64,000 nucleotides of DNA from assembly GCA_964034945.1 (NCBI GenBank), contig OZ035964.1, positions 6,932,895 to 6,996,894 of the forward strand, written 5' to 3'. The DNA is from Chrysopilus asiliformis. Taxonomy: Eukaryota; Arthropoda; Insecta; Diptera; Rhagionidae. The stretch's first letter is position 1. The number at the start of each line of letters is the position of its first letter. The position numbers and the translations under genes were made by a program. A model generated the notes under the pieces. It ran no database searches, was not told where the DNA came from, and saw only the letters and a program-made list of their open reading frames with translations. Below, one piece after another: positions 9,481 to 20,781 of the stretch.

Positions 9481-12400
9481 GCTCTGGGGCCTGTAGCAGC
9501 AGCCCCCAGCGGTTTCTGGCCACTCCAGGGCCTGCAGCAGCAGCCCCTGGCGATTTTTGACCGCTCCAAAGCAGCCCATTGGCGATTTTGGGTGCTCTGG
9601 GGCCTGTCGCAGCACCCACTGGCGATTTTGGGTGCTCTGGGGCCTGTAGCAGCACCCGCTGGAGTTTTTAGGGCGCTCCAGGGGCTGTAGCAGCGCCTGC
9701 AGGGGTTTTTGGGGCGCTCCAGGGGCTGTAGCAGCGCCTACAGGGGATTTTTGAGTGCTCTGGGGCATGTAGCAGCACCCACTGGCGATTTTTGGGTGCT
9801 CCGGGGCCTGTAGCAGCACCCACTGGCAATTTTGGGGTGCTCCGGGGCCTGTAGCAGCACCCACTGGCAATTTTGGGGTGCTCCGGGACCTGTAGCAGCA
9901 CCCACTGGCAATTTTTGGGGCTCCGGGGCCTGTAGCAGCACCCACTGGTAATTTTTGGGTGCTCCGGGGCCTGTAGCAGCACCCACTGGCGATTTTTGGA
10001 TGCTCCGGGGCCTGTAGCAGCACCCACTGGCGATTTTTGGGGCGCTCCAGGGGCTGTAGCTGCGCCCGCTGGGGTTTTTGGGGCGCTCCAGGGGCTGTAG
10101 CAGCGCCCGCTGGGGTTTTTAGGGCGCTCCAGGGGCTGTAGCAGCACCCGCTGGGGTTTTTGGGGCGCTCCATTGGCTGTAGCAGCGCCTGCAGGGGTTT
10201 TCGTGGCGCTCCAGGGGGTGTAGCAGCGCCCGCTGGGGTTTTTGGGGCGCTCCAGGGGCTGTAGCAGCACCCGCTGGGGTTTTTGGGGTGCTCCAGGGGC
10301 TGTAGCAGCGCCTGCAGGGGTTTTTGGGGCGCTCCAGGGGCTGTAGCAACGCCTGCAGGGGTTTTTGGGGCGCTCCAGGGGCTGTAGCAGCGCCTGCAGG
10401 GGTTTTTGGGGCGCTCCAGGGGCTGTAGCAGCGCCCGCTGGGGTTTTTGGGGCGCTCCAGGGGCTGTAGCAGCGCCCGCTGGGGTTTTTGGGGCGCTCCA
10501 GGGGCTGTAGCAGCGCCTGCAGGGGTTTTTGGGGCGCTCCAGGGTCTGTAGCAGCGCCCGCTGGGGTTTTTGGGGCGCTCCAGGGGCTGTAGCAGCGCCC
10601 GCTGGGGTTTTTGGGGCGCTCCAGGGGCTGTGCAGCGCCCGCTGGGGTTTTTGGGGCGCTCCAGGGGCTGTAGCAGCGCCCGCTGGGGTTTTTGGGGCGC
10701 TCCAGGGGCTGTAGCAGCGCCCGCTGGGGTTTTTGGGGCGCTCCAGGGGCTGTAGCAGGGGCTGTAGCTGCGCCCGCTGGGGTTTTTGGGGCGCTCCAGG
10801 GGCTGTAGCAGCGCCCGCTGGGGTTTTTGGGGCGCTCCAGGGGCTGTAGCAGCGCCCGCTGGGGTTTTTGGGGCGGTCCAGGGGCTGTAGCAGCGCCCGC
10901 TGGGGTTTTTGGGGCGCTCCAGGGGCTGTAGCAGCGCCCGCTGGGGTTTTTGGGGCGGTCCAGGGGCTGTAGCAGCGCCCGCTGGGGTTTTTGGGGCGCT
11001 CCAGGGGCTGTAGCAGCGCCTGCAGGGGTTTTTGGGGCGCTCCAGGGGCTGTAGCAGCGCCTGCAGGGGTTTTTGGGGCGCTCCAGGGTCTGTAGCAGCG
11101 CCCGCTGGGGTTTTTGGGGCGCTCCAGGGGCTGTAGCAGCGCCCGCTGGGGTTTTTGGGGCGCTCCAGGGGCTGTAGCAGCGCCCGCTGGGGTTTTTGGG
11201 TGCTCCGGGGCCTGTAGCAGCACCCACTGGCAATTTTTGGGTGCTCCGGGGCCTGTAGCAGCACCCACTGGCAATTTTGGGGTGCTCCGGGGCCTGTAGC
11301 AGCACCCACTGGCAATTTTGGGGTGCTCCGGGACCTGTAGCAGCACCCACTGGCAATTTTTGGGGCTCCGGGGCCTGTAGCAGCACCCACTGGCAATTTT
11401 TGGGTGCTCCGGGGCCTGTAGCAGCACCCACTGACGATTTTTGGGTGCTCCGGGGCCTGTAGCAGCACCCACTGGCAATTTTTGGGTGCTCCGGGGCCTG
11501 TAGCAGCACCCACTGGCAATTTTGGGGTGCTCCGGGGCCTGTTTCAGCACCCACTGGCAATTTTTGGGTGCTCCGGGGCCTGTAGTAGCACCCACTGGCA
11601 ATTTTGGGGTGCTTCGGGCCTGTCGCAGCACCCACTGGCGATTTTTGGGTGCTCCGGGGCCTGTAGCAGCACCCACTGGCGATTTTTGGGTGCTCCGGGG
11701 CCTGTAGCAGCACCCACTGGCGATTTTTGGGTGCTCCGGGGCCTGTAGCAGCACCCACTGGCAATTTTTGGGTGCCCGCTGGGGTTTTTGGGGCGCTCCA
11801 GGGCCCTGTAGTAGCAACCCCTGCCGATTTTTGGGCGCTCCGCGGCCTGTAGCAGCACCCACTGGGAAATTTCGGGTGCTCCGGGGCCTGTAGCAGCACC
11901 CACGGACGATTTTTGGGGCTCCGGGGCCTGTAGTAGCACCCACGGGCGATTTTTGGATGCTCCGGGGCCTGTAGCAGCACCCACTGGCAATTTTTGGGTG
12001 CTCCGGGGCCTGTTTCAGCACCCACTGGCAATTTTTGGGGGCTCCGGGGCCTGTAGTAGCACCCACTGGCAGTTTTGGGGTGCTCCGGGGCCTGTACCAG
12101 CACCCACTGGCAATTTTGGGGTGCTCTGGGGCCTGTAGGAGCAGCCACCGGCAATTTTGGGGTGCTCCGGGGCCTGTAGCAGCACCCACTGGCAATTTTG
12201 GGGTGCTCCGGGACCTGTAGCAGCACCCACGGACAATTTTTGGGGCCCCGGGCCTGTAGTAGCACCCACTGGCGATTTTTGGGTGCTCTGGGGCCTGTAG
12301 CAACACCCACTGGAAATTTTGGGGTGCTCCGGGGCCTGTAGCAGCACCCACTGACGATTTTTGGGTGCTCCGGGGCCTGTAGCAGCACCCACTGGCAATT

Positions 12401-15400
12401 TTTGGGTGCTCCGGGGCCTGTAGCAGCACCCACTGGCAATTTTGGGGTGCTCCGGGGCCTGTAGCAGCACCCACTGGCAATTTTGGGGTGCTCCGGGACC
12501 TGTAGCAGCACCCACTGGCAATTTTTGGGGCTCCGGGGCCTGTAGCAGCACCCACTGGCAATTTTTGGGTGCTCCGGGGCCTGTAGCAGCACCCACTGAC
12601 GATTTTTGGGTGCTCCGGGGCCTGTAGCAGCACCCACTGGCAATTTTTGGGTGCTCCGGGGCCTGTAGCAGCACCCACTGGCAATTTTGGGGTGCTCCGG
12701 GGCCTGTTTCAGCACCCACTGGCAATTTTTGGGTGCTCCGGGGCCTGTAGTAGCACCCACTGGCAATTTTGGGGTGCTTCGGGCCTGTCGCAGCACCCAC
12801 TGGCGATTTTTGGGTGCTCCGGGGCCTGTAGCAGCACCCACTGGGGTTTTTGGGGCGCTCCAGGGGCTGTAGCAGCGCCCGCTGGGGTTTTTGGGGCGCT
12901 CCAGGGGCTGTAGCAGCGCCCGCTGGGGTTTTTGGGGCGCTCCAGGGGCTGTAGCAGCGCCCGCTGGGGTTTTTGGGGCGGTCCAGGGGCTGTAGCAGCG
13001 CCCGCTGGGGTTTTTGGGGCGCTCCAGGGGCTGTAGCAGCGCCCGCTGGGGTTTTTGCGGCGCTCCAGGGGCTGTAGCAGCGCCCGCTGGGGTTTTTGGG
13101 GCGCTCCAGGGGCTGTAGCAGCGCCCGCTGGGGTTTTTGGGGCGCTCCAGGGGCTGTAGCAGCGCCCGCTGGGGTTTTTGGGGCGCTCCAGGGGCTGTAG
13201 CAGCGCCCGCTGGGGTTTTTGGGGCGCTCCAGGGGCTGTAGCAGCGCCCGCTGGGGTTTTTGGGGCGGTCCAGGGGCTGTAGCAGCGCCCGCTGGGGTTT
13301 TTGGGGCGCTCCAGGGGCTGTAGCAGCGCCCGCTGGGGTTTTTGGGGCGCTCCAGGGGCTGTAGCTGCGCCTGCAGGGGTTTTCGTGGGGTGCTCCGGGG
13401 CCTGTAGCAGCACCCACTGTCAATTTTGGGGCGCTCCGGGGCCTGTAGCAGCACCCACTGGCGATTTTTGGGTACTCCGGGCCCTGCAGCAGCACCCACT
13501 GGGAAATTTAGGGTGCTCCGGGGCCTGTAGCAGCACCCACTGGCAATTTTTGGGTGCTCCGGGGCCTGTAGCAGCACCCACTGGCGATTTTTGGATGCTC
13601 CGGGGCCTGTAGCAGCACCCACTGGCAATTTTTGGGTGCTCCGGGGCCTGTTTCAGCACCCACTGGCAATTTTTGGGGACTCCGGGGCCTGTAGTAGCAC
13701 CCACTGGCAGTTTTGGGGTGCTCCGGGGCCTGTAGCAGCACCCACTGGCAATTTTGGGGTGCTCCGGGGCCTGTAGCAGCACCCACTGGCAATTTTTGGG
13801 TGCTCTGGGGCCTGTAGGAGCAGCCACCGGCAATTTTGGGGTGCTCCGGGGCCTGTAGCAGCACCCACTGGCAATTTTGGGGTGCTCCGGGACCTGTAGC
13901 AGCACCCACGGACAATTTTTGGGGCCCCGGGCCTGTAGTAGCACCCACTGGCAATTTTGGGGTGCTCCGGGACCTGTAGCAGCACCCACTGGCAATTTTT
14001 GGGGCTCCGGGGCCTGTAGCAGCACCCACTGGCAATTTTTGGGTGCTCCGGGGCCTGTAGCAGCACCCACTGACGATTTTTGGGTGCTCCGGGGCCTGTA
14101 GCAGCACCCACTGGCAATTTTTGGGTGCTCCGGGGCCTGTAGCAGCACCCACTGGCAATTTTGGGGTGCTCCGGGGCCTGTTTCAGCACCCACTGGCAAT
14201 TTTTGGGTGCTCCGGGGCCTGTAGTAGCACCCACTGGCAATTTTGGGGTGCTTCGGGCCTGTCGCAGCACCCACTGGCGATTTTTGGGTGCTCCGGGGCC
14301 TGTAGCAGCACCCACTGGCGATTTTTGGGTGCTCCGGGGCCTGTAGCAGCACCCACTGGCAATTTTTGGGTGCTCCGGGCCCTGTAGTAGCACCCACTGG
14401 CAATTTTGGGGTGCTTCGGGCCTGTGGCAGCACCCACTGGCAATTTTTGGGTGCTCCGGGGCCTGTTTCAGCACGCACTGGCAATTTTTGGGGGCTCCGG
14501 GGCCTGTAGTAGCACCCACTGGGAAATTTAGGGTGCTCCGGGCCCTGTAGCAGCACCCACTGGCAATTTTTGGGTGCTCCGGGGCCTGTAGCAGCACCCA
14601 CGGACGATTTTTGGGGCTCCGGGCCTGTAGTAGCACCCACTGGCGATTTTTGGGTGCTCCGGGGCCTGTAGTAGCACCCACTGGCAATTTTGGGGTGCTC
14701 CGGGGCCTGTAGCAGCACCCACTGGCAATTTTTGGGTGCCCCGGGCCCTGTAGCAGCACCCACTGGGAAATTTAGGGTGCTCCGGGGCCTGTAGTAGCAC
14801 CCACTGGCAGTTTTGGGGTGCTCCGGGGCCTGTAGCAGCACCCACTGGCAATTTTGGGGTGCTCCGGGGCCTGTAGTAGCACCCACTGGCAATTTTTGGG
14901 TGCTCTGGGGCCTGTAGGAGCAGCCACCGGCGATTTTTGGGTGCTCCGGGGCCTGTAGCAGCACCCACTGTCAATTTTGGGGCGCTCCGGGACCTGTAGC
15001 AGCACCCACTGGCAATTTTTGGGTGCTCTGGGGCCTGTAGGAGCAGCCACCGGCAATTTTGGGGTGCTCCGGAGCCTGTAGCAGCACCCACTGGCAATTT
15101 TGGGGTGCTCCGGGACCTGTAGCAGCACCCACGGACGATTTTTGGGGCTCCGGGCCTGTAGCAGCACCCACTGTCAATTTTGGGGCGCTCCGGGGCCTGT
15201 AGCAGCACCCACTGGCGATTTTTGGGTGCTCCGGGGCCTGTAGCAGCACCCACTGGCAATTTTGGGGTGCTCCGAGGCCTGTAGCAGCACCCACTGGCGA
15301 TTTTTGGGTGCTCCGGGGCCTGTAGCAGCACCCACTGGCAATTTTGGGGTGCTCCGGGACCTGTAGCAGCACCCACTGGCAATTTTTGGGGCTCCGGGGC

Positions 15401-16379
15401 CTGTAGCAGCACCCACTGGCAATTTTTGGGTGCTCCGGGGCCTGTAGCAGCACCCACTGACGATTTTTGGGTGCTCCGGGGCCTGTAGCAGCACCCACTG
15501 GCAATTTTTGGGTGCTCCGGGGCCTGTAGCAGCACCCACTGGCAATTTTGGGGTGCTCCGGGGCCTGTTTCAGCACCCACTGGCAATTTTTGGGTGCTCC
15601 GGGGCCTGTAGCAGCACCCACTGGCGATTTTTGGATGCTCCGGGGCCTGTAGCAGCACCCACTGGCGATTTTTGGGTGCTCCGGGGCCTGTAGCAGCACC
15701 CACTGGCAATTTTTGGGTGCTCCGGGCCCTGTAGTAGCAACCCCTGCCGATTTTTGGGCGCTCCGCGGCCTGTAGCAGCACCCACTGGGAAATTTCGGGT
15801 GCTCCGGGGCCTGTAGCAGCACCCACTGGCAATTTTTGGGTGCTCCGGGGCCTGTAGCAGCACCCACTGGCGATTTTTGAGTGCTCCGGGGTCTGTAGCA
15901 GCACCCACTGGCAATTTTTGGGTGCTCCGGGGCCTGTAGCAGCACCCACTGGCGATTTTTGGATGCTCCGGGGCCTGTAGCAGCACCCACTGGCAATTTT
16001 GGGGTGCTCCGGGGCCTGTCGCAGCACCCACTGGCGATTTTTGGGTGCTCCGGGACCTGTAGCAGCACCCACTGGCGATTTTTGGGTGCTCCGGGGCCTG
16101 TAGCAGCACCTACTGGCGATTTTTGGGTGCTCCGGGGCCTGTAGCAGCACCCACTGGCGATTTTTAGGTGCTCCGGGGCCTGTAGCAGCACCCACTGGCA
16201 ATTTTGGGGTGCTCCGAGGCCTGTAGCAGCACCCACTGGCGATTTTTGGGTGCTCCGGGGCCTGTAGCAGCACCCACTGACGATTTTTGGGTGCTCCGGG
16301 GCCTGTAGCAGCACCCACTGGCGATTTTTGGGTGCTCCGCGGCCTGTAGTAGCACCCACTGGCAATTTTTGGGTGCTCC

Positions 16380-16900
16380 GGGCCTGTAGCAGCACCCACT
16401 GGGAAATTTTGGGTACTCCGGGGATTGTAGTAGCACCCACTAGAAATTTTTGGGTGCTCCGGGGCCCGTAGCAACACCCACTGGTAAATTTTGGGAGCTC
16501 CGGGGCTTGTAGCAGCATTCACGGATGATTTTTGGGTGCTCCGTTGTCTGTAGTAGCACCCACTGGAAATTTTTGGGTGCTCCGGGCCATTGGCTGGTCG
16601 CCACCCCCCGTAGGGTGGCAGCACTAACCCCATTTATTCGACTTTGGAGATTGACATATATGTTTCTAGCAATTTATCACCCCCTCGCAGACGTTTAAGC
16701 AACTGAAAGTAAGGTGGAGTTGGGAGTGGGGACTGTACCAGTACCCACTGGCAATTTTTGGGTGCTCCGGGGCCTGTAGCAGCAACCCTCACGATTGGAG
16801 GGTGCTCCGAAAAAAATACTGCGTAGAAAAGCCGTCCAAATATTGAGGAACAAACTTTGAACGTAGAAAATGTCATTACAATTCAGACGAAGATTTTCCT
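16380..16900 (-). repeat. Decaying satellite edge and a detached monomer
   Basis: Monomers from 16380 to 16590 accumulate substitutions (CTAGAAATTTTTGG, GGTAAATTTTGGGAGCTCC, ATTCACGGATGATTTTTGG). The array stops at about 16590 in GGCTGGTCGCCACCCCCCGT. After about 145 bp of AT-richer DNA, one further monomer-like segment lies at 16738-16785 (CAGTACCCACTGGCAATTTT, then GGGTGCTCCGGGGCC), followed by a remnant GGAGGGTGCTCCG at about 16796. From 16815 the sequence is ordinary AT-rich DNA with no gene that I can see. Confidence 0.85.
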
Positions 16901-17105
16901 ATCTAGAAAACTCCTAAGAAAATTCGGGAAAATATCAGTTGTGATCAACATGTAAAAATTAATATCTTTTCAAATATCTTGAGAACCGTTGGAGATACGA
17001 AAAACCCATTAAAACAAAACATGGATAAAATTTTATATCCTTTAAATTCCGTTATATTAATTTCTTCCCAAAAGCGCATCGGTTTCGAGAAACTTTTCAA
17101 AAAAA

Positions 17106-17488
17106 AACATAACAAAAGCTATAATTGCCAATCTGGCAATTATTGAAAACCCGTATGGTGATTTAAGTGAACTGCGAACAGTTGTATCAAAATTCCTTTC
17201 TGTAGTCAAACTTTCCAATATGATTTTTTAAAATTTATTCCAATCGGATTTTGATGTATGGGAGTTTTATGTAGAATCATGTCTGTAGCAAAATTTGAGA
17301 TAACTTGAGTGCGCCCGCAATCCGCGCCACAGACAGACGGACAGACAGACGGACATGAAAAATTAATTATCTTTATCATTCTAAACCCACTGGTGTAATT
17401 CATTTTTGTGTGTGATGACGGAATCTTGGCGTTACAAACGGTAAGGCAAATTTAATATACCCTTTGGTTTCACCATACGGGTATAAAA
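17106..17488 (+). repeat. Dispersed repeat F1b, internally deleted copy
   Basis: It begins CATAACAAAAGCTATAATTG and ends CACCATACGGGTATAAAAA. A 12-bp CCCGTATGGTGA near the 5' end is the exact reverse complement of TCACCATACGGG at the 3' end. Internally it has the GACAGACGGACAGACAGACG stretch and GGCGTTACAAACGGTAAGGC. A longer copy lies at 59,601-60,150. Relative to that one, about 200 bp upstream of the CAGACAGACGG run are missing here. It is non-coding, and I do not recognise it as a named family. Confidence 0.8.
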
Positions 17489-18150
17489 AGTCTGTCTATC
17501 AGTCAGTCTGTGTACAAGACTTGACAAAATTTAACAGAGCTAGAGCCGTGAAATTTTACAGTCGTATTTAATCTCGGAATGGGACGATCCTATAAACTTT
17601 TGGTGGAAATCCGTTAACCGGAAGTATCCAAAATGGCGGTTTTTCAAAAATCGCAATTTCGTTTTTCTCGATTTACTCCCAAACTACGCGTTTTTTAGTG
17701 GCCTTAAGTATGACAAAACTTGGAGAAAATAAATTTTCCTACACTTTTGTCTTTAGCTATAACTCGATATCTCAACCTGTTATCGAGATAAACCGTTATT
17801 TAAAAAAAAAACAGTTTTTTGCGATTATCTCGAAAATTAACGGGTTTTTGCTGACTGAATGTATGAAGTGAATTAATGAGAATGGCATTCTGCACAATTT
17901 TGTTTCTTACCGTTATCCGTTATCTTTTACCGTTATTGAGATATTTTCATTAATATGTAAAAAATCATATTTTTGCTAATAATTTGCAAACTAACGGTTT
18001 TTCGACAAATCAGTTAAAAGAATAATTAAAGATGTTAACATTTTCTACATTTTTGCCATTTACCGTAAATTGATATCTTTTACAGTTCTCAAGTTATCTC
18101 AAATTTTGTACGTTTTTGATATTTTTGGGTGAACCAAGAATTTATTGGGA
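17489..18150 (+). repeat. Dispersed repeat F2 copy
   Basis: It opens with a short CTGTC/CAGTC tract. It continues with the recurring F2 motifs: AACTTTTGGTGGAAATCCGT, CCAAAATGGCGG, a repeated 'ATATCTCGATAACGGTAAAAG'-like theme (here TTATCGAGATAAACCGTTAT) and TTACCGTTATTGAGATATTT. The same modules recur, in both orientations, at 32.8, 38.0, 41.8, 45.2, 54.8, 62 and 63.3 kb. Confidence 0.7.
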
Positions 18151-18590
18151 GGTTGTATTGGGTTGACAATACGACAGGGCTCTAAGCATAAATTGAGCAG
18201 GGTCGTAGATTTTGTAGAAGAAAGTTTTCTTGATATTTTCCATAAAATAACTTAGGAAAAATACCTGCAGGAGATGCAATCGATTGGTTGTAAGAATTGC
18301 GATAATTCAGATTATTCCAGACTCAGAAATTCCCTTTTTTGAACCTTTTTAGCCCTGCTTCCGAACGAAGGAATTCCTAGCGCGGTGCATGATGTGCATG
18401 ACGTCATCCACTGAGCCACACACGCACCCACCCACACACTAAGATGTCCACCGCACAACTGGTGGTCATCTGTTGCTCAACCAGCGTGTGCCCCCACCAC
18501 CCATCCACTCTCCCACACACCGACAGGTTGTGGAGCTGAATTTTTCACAGAAACATAATTTATGTTATGAATATATTCAGAAAAAAGCTG
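18150..18590. other. Intergenic segment, no gene seen
   Basis: Mixed composition. A GC-richer patch at 18,370-18,540 is rich in CACCCACCCACACAC-type runs. Neither strand shows a convincing reading frame or splice signals. Confidence 0.5.
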
Positions 18591-18770
18591 ATCCGAACAG
18601 CGCATGAGTTTCTTATACAAAATCTACGTTCCTGCGCAATTTACACCATAACCTGACAGATAAAACATTAGCTTATACAAAAATATGATTTGTTTTACAG
18701 AATCTGAAATATCTCGATAACGGTAAAATATATCGATTATACTTTATTGTATAAGAAAGTAAAAATGAAA
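18590..18770. repeat. Short F2-related repeat
   Basis: Starts at the recurring AGCGCATGAGTTTCTTATAC-AAAATCTACG module and ends at TATTGTATAAGAAAGTAAAA, so the two ends are near-inverted (TTTCTTATACAA versus TTGTATAAGAAA). Between them is the AAATATCTCGATAACGGTAA motif. It looks like the two ends of F2 with no internal CTGTCAGT array. Confidence 0.65.
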
Positions 18771-19815
18771 CATAATTCACATTGGAAAAATCGATCTTTA
18801 TGTTTTAATTGATGTCAATAAAAATAGGCATCAGACTTGTTTTGATGATCAAAACAGAAAAAATACACGACGAAAAAATTTCCTGAAATCAAGAAAACAA
18901 CAAATGAGGTTTATCCAAGGGAAAACTTTTCGCAATTCAAGAAAACTCTCATCATGTCTAGAGAATCACTTCATTGAACATTAGAAAATACTAGGAATTA
19001 AACTAGTATTTTCTAGTTGATCAAATTTTCATTTTCTAGGCATCCGAGCAATCTCAATTTTCGTGAAATTGACCATACAAGTTTTACATAGACGAAAAAA
19101 TAATCATTTGTTATTTTCCTAATGCTAAAAAAGATTTTTTTTTCGTGTAAAAGGCCCACCTCCCACCACTCGCTCCCCTCCACGATGACGACGAAGACAG
19201 CTGTTTGTCGTAGTAAAGGGGATGCGGAAAATATTGAAGATTTTTCCAATGATTTGAAAGATGCTCTGGTCTATGTTGCAGGAGAAAATACAGGAAGAAA
19301 AGTCCAAGAAAATCAAACAATTTTCAACATTAATTAAAATATATTTGTTTTTGGTTACATCGAGACAGTGATGTCCAAAGGAATCCCTACATGACCCTGG
19401 ACCCAATTCCTTCATTCGTCTAAAAAGAAACAACACACCCACAAATTGTGTAATTTTAAAATACCATTAAGGAGTTTTTGAGTGGTCTTTCAATCGTCTT
19501 TTGGAAGCTTTTTTGGTAGTTTTAAGGCATTGTAGGAAATGTTTGTCTAGTTTTGTATCCTAAATCCAAATAGATTCCCTTAAAAACCCAAACAAACAAA
19601 AAAATAACTAAAAACTCCTAAAAAGCCACAAAAGAATTTCCAAAAACCACCCAAATCCTTTTCCGTTACAAGCGGTATACTAAATCCAGTAAACTACAGT
19701 ATAGAGTATAAAAGCATACAATTATTACAGGTAGATGAGTTGAAAGGGTTGGGTTTTGTTTTTTTGATGGGAAAATCTCATGATTTTTAAATTATTTTAT
19801 TAAATAATTTTAAAT
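18770..19815. other. AT-rich intergenic DNA
   Basis: No repeat family recognised. A 50-codon frame from the ATG at 19,182 (MTTKTAVC...) and an overlapping antisense frame exist, but neither has supporting splice signals or recognisable domains. I do not call either a gene. Confidence 0.5.
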
Positions 19816-20139
19816 TATTTTATGGGAGGTGGTAGTATGGGAAAATAAAAGAAAATCTTTTTGTCTTTACTTTCAATTTTCCACAAATTGCGTAAGACAA
19901 GAATACCAAGACGCTGCAGAAAAATCAATTTTCATACCAAAAATCATAACAAAAATTAACGAAAATTCCCTAAAACCAACAAAAAAAACCCTCCTAATTT
20001 CAAAGGACATACAGAAGAGTTTCTTTTTCAAAAAATTGTCGCGAGTTTGAAATCTGGACTTTTTATACCAGAAATATTTTTAATTTAAATAAATAAAAAA
20101 ATAAATATAGTTATAAAAGTGACATTTAAAAAGACTCAC

Positions 20140-20781
20140 ATAATGGCGGCGGTATTTGTTCACGATGTTCTCTAACTGCATGAAGATCTTCCAACGGTGT
20201 TCAGCCGCCTTTTTTTCAGGAACTAACACTTTGTATTATCCCTGAAATATTATTATTAATTAAAACACACGCGACGCGCACTTAAAATGCCCTACTCTTA
20301 AAATTATTATTATTATTTAATTTCATTCTTTTCTCACTGATTTTTTACTCACTTTTTGAAAAAAGACCTTTAGGATTATTTTCACTGAGAAAACCCTGAA
20401 CGTGAGCAAAATTTAAACACACACTAATCTGAAATAGAAAGAAAAGGTTTTTGTTAGTCACTGTCGATACTTAAGAGATTTGGGAAAGGATTTTAATAAA
20501 TTCTTTTTAAAAAATAAAGTAAAAGTGTATTTTAGAAAAATATTAAGAAGTACTCACCCTTTTGATAACAGGAACAAGGCACGAGCTTCCATTTCTGTTG
20601 TTCTTCCAGGTTGATTCCAGAGTCGCTGTATCACGCGAATACCATGCGCTGGCGCGGACCCGAAAACGCTATCGCGGCAATAACGAGCGTCAATGTGACT
20701 ACCGAGGTCGGACAAAAACAGTACACGTCTTTGCCAGAAAGGTTCCCCCCATGTTTTTCCTGAACGCCGAAAAGGCGTCAT
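20140..20781 (-). other. Candidate spliced transcript, three exons (unrecognised)
   Basis: Read on the minus strand, three exon-like segments are bounded by strong signals. Exon 1 ends at 20,558 before GTGAGTA. Exon 2 is 20,353-20,428 (76 nt), between CTATTTCAG and GTGAGTA. Exon 3 is 20,140-20,241 (102 nt), between ATATTTCAG and GTGAGTC. Exon 1 contains a 75-codon frame from ATG 20,781 (MTPFRRSGKT...), GC-richer than its surroundings, which would run off the donor. Exon 2 is open in only one phase, and that phase meets a stop early in exon 3. So exons 1-2 are best read as untranslated leader, with a possible start in exon 3 (MQLENIVNKYRRHY, then the donor). A further acceptor-like CTGCAG before 19,913 opens an in-phase frame to a stop at 19,815. 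The family is not recognised. The splice architecture is seen directly; the coding potential is inference. Confidence 0.4.

Larger units (their letters stand above)
5934..16590 (-). repeat. 41-bp GC-rich satellite array, right arm (inverted)
   Basis: The same monomer family is read on the minus strand (plus-strand signatures GGGTGCTCCGGGGCCTGTAG for A and GGGGCGCTCCAGGGGCTGTA for B). Blocks alternate: A 5934-6830, mixed B and A to 7195, B 7195-8505, C 8505-8750, A 8760-9490, mixed to 10040, B 10040-11190, A 11200-12835 with rare B, B 12840-13385, A 13385-16590. The monomers most diverged from consensus lie at the outer right edge. The minus-strand frames of more than 1,000 codons are by-products of a stop-free repeat. 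Confidence 0.97.

Noticed and set aside
8401..13495. Overlapping 1,427- and 1,275-codon minus-strand frames
   Set aside because: Same artefact in the inverted arm; overlapping long frames in different phases cannot both be genes, and no start, splice or codon signature supports either.
1..16590. Telomeric repeat (TTTTTGGGG resembling ciliate telomeres)
   Set aside because: The motif occurs once per 41-bp unit, not in tandem, and the flanking genome is arthropod-like. A telomere-associated satellite in an insect lacking telomerase is possible but not shown.
18370..18545. Coding exon in the GC-rich patch
   Set aside because: Composition is driven by CACCCACCCACAC runs; no splice sites or sustained frame.
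19122..19442. 71-codon plus and 105-codon minus frames
   Set aside because: No domain, no splice support, AT-rich surroundings; overlapping frames on both strands.
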